Positions 59,488 through 64,000 of a stretch of 64,000 nucleotides of DNA are shown here, piece by piece. Within the stretch, counting starts at the first letter, position 1. Each line of letters starts with the position of its first letter. The position numbers and the translations under genes are program-made. Origin of the DNA: Gordionus sp. m RMFG-2023 (Eukaryota; Nematomorpha; Gordioida; Chordodea; Parachordodidae); NCBI RefSeq assembly GCF_954871325.1, contig NC_088777.1, positions 38,665,366-38,729,365 on the forward strand, read 5' to 3'. A model generated the notes under the pieces. It did not search any database, had not been told where the DNA came from, and saw nothing but the letters and a program-made list of their open reading frames with translations.

Positions 59488-62400
59488 ATGTTTATAAATG
59501 AAATTGCTCAACTTTTAAATTTCCAAATTATATATGACGTTATCACATATAAAAAACATATTATAATCGCGGAAGGAGGTTATTTAAAAGTTTTCAATCG
59601 TCACAATGAAGTTTGTTTTCAGATTAAAGTTTTTGATAATGAAATAATATATTTATTAAAAATCTTTGGTAATTTCTTATATGTCATTGGTCAAAGATAC
59701 CTTCACACTTACAATTTAAGTATTACTGATGAAAAAATTGAAATTATTAAAAAAAGATCAGAAGCCTTTAATGATTGGATTTTACATTTTTTCCCTTATT
59801 TAAAAGATAACATAATTATATTACGTAATAATCGGATTATTATCAATAATGTAATTGACAATACTTATAATGATATAAGTACCCAAAATGAATTGATCTA
59901 CTCTGCATGTTCAGATTGTGCAATAAATAATATATGCCTAACTGGTTCTCCACTTGGTTATATTAATTTATATGTATTAAATTTTGATAACCTGATAAAA
60001 TTTGAAAAATATCAAGCTCATAATGGGGCTGTATTTCATATTGATATTAAAATTGCATTAATGACCATTGTTACCTCATCAGAAGATCGTAGTATTATAG
60101 TATGGAATATAGAAAATTCTACTCTCTCAAAAAGGAATATTTTATATGGTCACAAAGCTAGAATTCATAAAGCAATCATATTGAATATTGACATTCATTT
60201 AAGTGCAGGAGAAGATGGAAAGATTATTTTATGGAAAAATGGCCAGGTAACAAATTTTACTTTTTTATATGCTATTAATAAATAAATTAGAACTTTGATT
60301 TGAATATAAATTTAAATTACATTATGTTTATTTTATCTATTTTGATAAACTTAAAGTATATTACATTATTACACAAACAATTCTTTAAGTACAAATATTG
60401 CATTTTCATACATTTTATTATTTAGTGTGAAAATCCATTTATATAATTATTATGTTGTGTTATTATTGTATTTATTTCTTTTTGTATATTAACAAGATAA
60501 TTGTTTATAATAAAATTTTCCTCACAAAATAATTTCACTTCTAAAAATTAAATTGCTAGCTGTACACTTTATTTTTGGATAATTTTTGGAGTGAGTTTTT
60601 AAATTTTAAGAATATTATTTTGTTGGAAATACATTTTAACATGTGTATAAAACCTACTCTAAGTTTTTTAGAAAATTTTGAAATGAACTTATGAACTTAA
60701 GAAAATATATTCGTTTTTTATAGATTTTTTAAATAAATTGTAAATGATTCAAAAGAACAGCACAATTGTTTGAAATTCATAGGGTGAGTATTTTGAACAT
60801 GCTGTAGTATATTTCCAGTATTATTGGATTTAAAAAATTCGCTCAAATTTAAAAATTTGAAAAAATAACACAATGATGGGAATTTTTCATGATAACAATT
60901 CTCCTCTCTTGCAAATTCGCTTAAGGTATTGCCATGGAGATAATAGAATTGCATTATTCATCTAAAAACTAAATTTTAACCTTAAAATTTATCGTAGAGG
61001 ATTGATTTGATTTTAAAAATCAATTTTAATATCTTTGTAGCAAACTTTATTTCAAAATGCAGGATCACGATTTCGACGTGAAAATAAATGGCGAAAATGT
61101 AAATTGAATTAATGAAAATTTAAAAATCTTTAAGCCACTTTAAATTATTTTAAATAATAATCAATATTTTTTTATTAATTTTAAAATTAATTATTAATTG
61201 CAAAAATTAATTATAATTTATAATTCTGAGCATATTATAATAATTACTTTTGCTATGTCAAAGTCTTGTTTCAATTCTAAAATAAATATTGTATAAGCTA
61301 AAGTGAATCAATTCTCATTAAATTAATTATCGATTATATAAATTCGCTAGCGGATTTAAATATTATCTATGCTCATATTATTTATAACGAAATTTTTTTA
61401 AATATAAAATTTAGGTTAATAGTATATGTAATAGTCCAAATAATACCGCACTAAGTGCGTTGCATTTTGATGTTGAAGAAAACCTTGTGTACGCTGCATC
61501 AATTAATGGAACGCTAATATCTTGCTTAATCGATTTAGACTCGAGATTCTTATCAGATAATGATAAATTTATAAAATGTTTAAACATTCGATACCTCAAT
61601 TTTATCGATTCCCACAATCTATTAATAACAACTTATAATTGCGATTTATTTATTTATAATGTTTTAACAGAATCAATAACTCAAAAAATTATCGAAAACG
61701 ATCCGTGGTTATCTTCCTGCACGATCATACGCCTTGCGAAACGTGACGATCGCATTATCATCGCGTTAGGGGATAAAGATGGTATTCTAAAACTTTTTGA
61801 AATTAGTATAAATGACTCATCGTTTATTGTTAATAACAGGTTCCGATTGGAAATATTTAAGAAAGACAAACTAACTGGCCTCTTTTGGGTCGGTTTAAAT
61901 ACTCTCTACATATCCAGTTATTCGGGACTACTGATAAGGGCTAACCTATCAAATGTTGGAAATATTAATCTCGAAATTAATGTAGCCATGAAAATTCATC
62001 AAAATTTACATTGCAATCATTTATGGGTATCTGCACTAATAGCCTATAAACTAAACGAATCGACAGATTTATTATTTTGCGGCGACCGTAAAGGTTATCT
62101 TCATTTACTAAAATTAAGCAATTTCTTCTCCGAATATTTGCCCTTACAAACTATCGAAAACATTCACGGTTCTCGAGGCTTAAGTGATATACAATTGTGT
62201 AAAGATAATAATATACTATATACCACAGATAGAAACGGAGTTCTAAGAGAATATTATTTTTACCAAAATGGCGAAAAATTTATATTTCTTAATAGCCAAA
62301 ACTTTTCAAAATCGATAGAAATAATTGAAAAAATCATAATCAAAAATAATGTTTATGATGATACACAAAATAAATTCACCTTACTATTAGGATTTATGGG

Positions 62401-63667
62401 ACGAGATTTTGTGTGTTACAACACGACAATAAATAATATATTGTTTAAAGTATGTTGCGGGGGTGCTCATCGTTCTTGGGATTATTTGATACCCGATGAT
62501 GACACAAATTTATTTTTAGCCTTTATTAAAAAAGATATGTTTAGTTATCATTCCCGGGAACTAAAAAAATATGTTCCCAAGTTATTAAAAAAGGGATTGG
62601 ATATGACGTACATTAATTCCGCAAAATTCATTAAAAAACTAATAAACTCTGCCTTTTTCATATTAATTATGCCTTTAGTAGGAGTGCCTAAAATACTGGT
62701 AATAATATTTGATAGCCTTGCTTATGAAATTTTTGATATAAAAGGGAATTATCATTCAATACTCGATTTATTTATTGTACCCAATAATGGAATAAAAACG
62801 GATTTTGTTAATTATTTATTTTTTACCTGCGGAGAAAAATCAGAATTTTGTGTTCAAAGCCTAATGATTTTTCAGGATAATAAGATGGTATTCAACGAAA
62901 TCATCATAAAAACCAAATTAAATAGGCTAATTAAAAAGTTGCAAGGGGCTAGACTCACATGCCTAGATGGATATATTTTAGAAAAAGAATATTATGATGT
63001 AATATTAATTTTAGGCTCATCAAATGGGACACTAATCAATTTAAATTATTCTAGACTCCATAAAAAGTATATCATTTATAAATCCTGGCAGGCTCATGAT
63101 CACTGCATTACCAAAATTAAAAATATTCAACTAATTGATAATAATTATATCATATCTATCGACAACACGGGAGTCATTAAAATTTGGAGTATGATGACTA
63201 TTTTTGTCATCGATCAATTAGACATCATGCCAATTTATTCGTTTTTACCGCAAGAGTCTATTATAAATTACGAAGTGATAGAATATTTAAATCCCGAAAA
63301 GATTTGTTTGATAACTGGGAGTGAGAGCGGTTCGATATTTGCGACTTTATTAAAGATTAACAAATGCTGTATTAACACGATCCTTAAAAACTCAATAAAA
63401 TCCGCCCATTTAAGCAAAATAATAGATTTAAAAAGTTTCAAAATTATCGAAAACGGTTTGAAGAAAGTTTATATTGCTTCAATCTCTCTCGATAAAAAAT
63501 GTAAAATATGGTCATTTGACAATGAAGGGTTAAATTTTGATATCATTAAAATATTTGATGTTTGTACATGTGATATTACGGGTATAGATTTGATGCATAT
63601 TGATGACCCATATATCGTAATATATGGTGCTGGATTAGAACTTTTTAGGATTAGCTTTCGAAAATAG
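59488..63667 (+). CDS. WDR6: WD repeat-containing protein 6, FTSJ1/Trm7 partner (2 exons)
   Basis: Scaffold of the tRNA 2'-O-methyltransferase that modifies position 34 (with FTSJ1; Trm734/Rtt10 in yeast). Exon 1 is 59488-60246 (253 codons) and exon 2 is 61415-63667. They are joined in phase 0 over a GT-AG intron of 1168 nt, giving about 1003 residues (human 1121). It is a WD-repe​at protein throughout. WDR6-specific matches include HNGAVFHIDIK with SSEDRSIIVW (about residue 195), GHKARIHKAIIL with LSAGEDGKIILW (about 235), LLFCGDRKGYLHLL, YTTDRNGVLREYY, the signature CCGGAHRSWDYL (about 600) and AHLSKIIDLK ... ASISLDKKCKIWSF near the C-terminus, as in human. Both exons are fully open, so the gene looks functional. 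A splice acceptor-like TTCTTGCAG lies 6 bases before the ATG. Confidence 0.93.
60600..61080 (-). repeat. Dispersed repeat in the WDR6 intron
   Basis: Inverted copy of the repeat at 16985-17290 (shared CCCTATGAATTTCAAACAA). The 78-residue minus-strand frame at 60954-60718 is read from this repeat. It occupies the middle of the 1168-nt intron. Termini unresolved. Confidence 0.5.
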
Positions 63668-64000
63668 CCTATGATAATATAATTGCCACATTCAAATCGT
63701 TAATATTGTTTAATATATTAACATTGTGATCTCTATATTATAAAATAATATTTCAATAAATCATGTAGAAGTGATTGTTAATTGATATTAAAATCATCTT
63801 GTTTAATTAATTAACTTGTGCTTGCGTAGATTAATGATTTCTCCCAATATCTATTTTCTGAATCCAACTAATTTTTAGTTCATATGAAAAATTACTGTGA
63901 TAAATTTAAAATAGATTGTATAAATAATTATAAAGGCTATGGTTTGGATAAAAATTGCAAAGATTTATTAGGGTTTTAAATTTTTTCACGAAATTTGAAA
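63668..64000. other. WDR6 3' flank
   Basis: AT-rich with AATAAA-type signals possible (for example near 63755). No other gene seen before the window ends. Confidence 0.4.

Overview
The window looks like nuclear DNA of a fast-evolving animal with an extremely AT-rich genome (roughly 80% A+T by eye). Three host genes can be assembled by splicing: a cytoplasmic dynein-2 heavy chain (DYNC2H1), a SEC14+RhoGAP protein (ARHGAP1) and WDR6, the partner of the tRNA 2'-O-methyltransferase FTSJ1. The ARHGAP1 domain order and several near-identical stretches to the vertebrate protein argue for a metazoan. A dynein-2 motor argues for cilia. I cannot name the species; a small or parasitic animal with reduced introns would fit.

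Layout. 740-16694 (minus): DYNC2H1 tail and linker in 17 exons; the motor domain lies off the left edge. Most introns are 39-72 nt; the long ones hold transposons (a palindromic MULE relative, a Helitron, a hAT, a possible pogo-like element). 17781-19268: a MULE with transposase remains. 21852-25497 (minus): ARHGAP1 in 11 exons. 26-47 kb: a transposon thicket of at least seven hAT elements, most with 8-bp target duplications, plus a Ty3/Gypsy element with paired 136-bp LTRs that was itself hit by a 3.2-kb hAT. 48775-54317: a second LTR element (gag and protease only) whose right LTR was hit by a 1.7-kb Helitron; the other LTR preserves the empty site. 54.9-59.3 kb: tandem arrays and an old hAT. 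59488-63667 (plus): WDR6 in two exons.

The host genes are unrelated housekeeping and ciliary functions and do not form a pathway. Their open frames, conserved catalytic residues and phase-matched splice sites suggest that they are functional. Very short introns occur both in host genes and in the transposase genes, so the transposons seem long resident in this genome.

I saw no rRNA, CRISPR, bacterial-type operon or clear new defence or toxin system. Homology statements rest on my memory of the families, and splice sites were read by eye.
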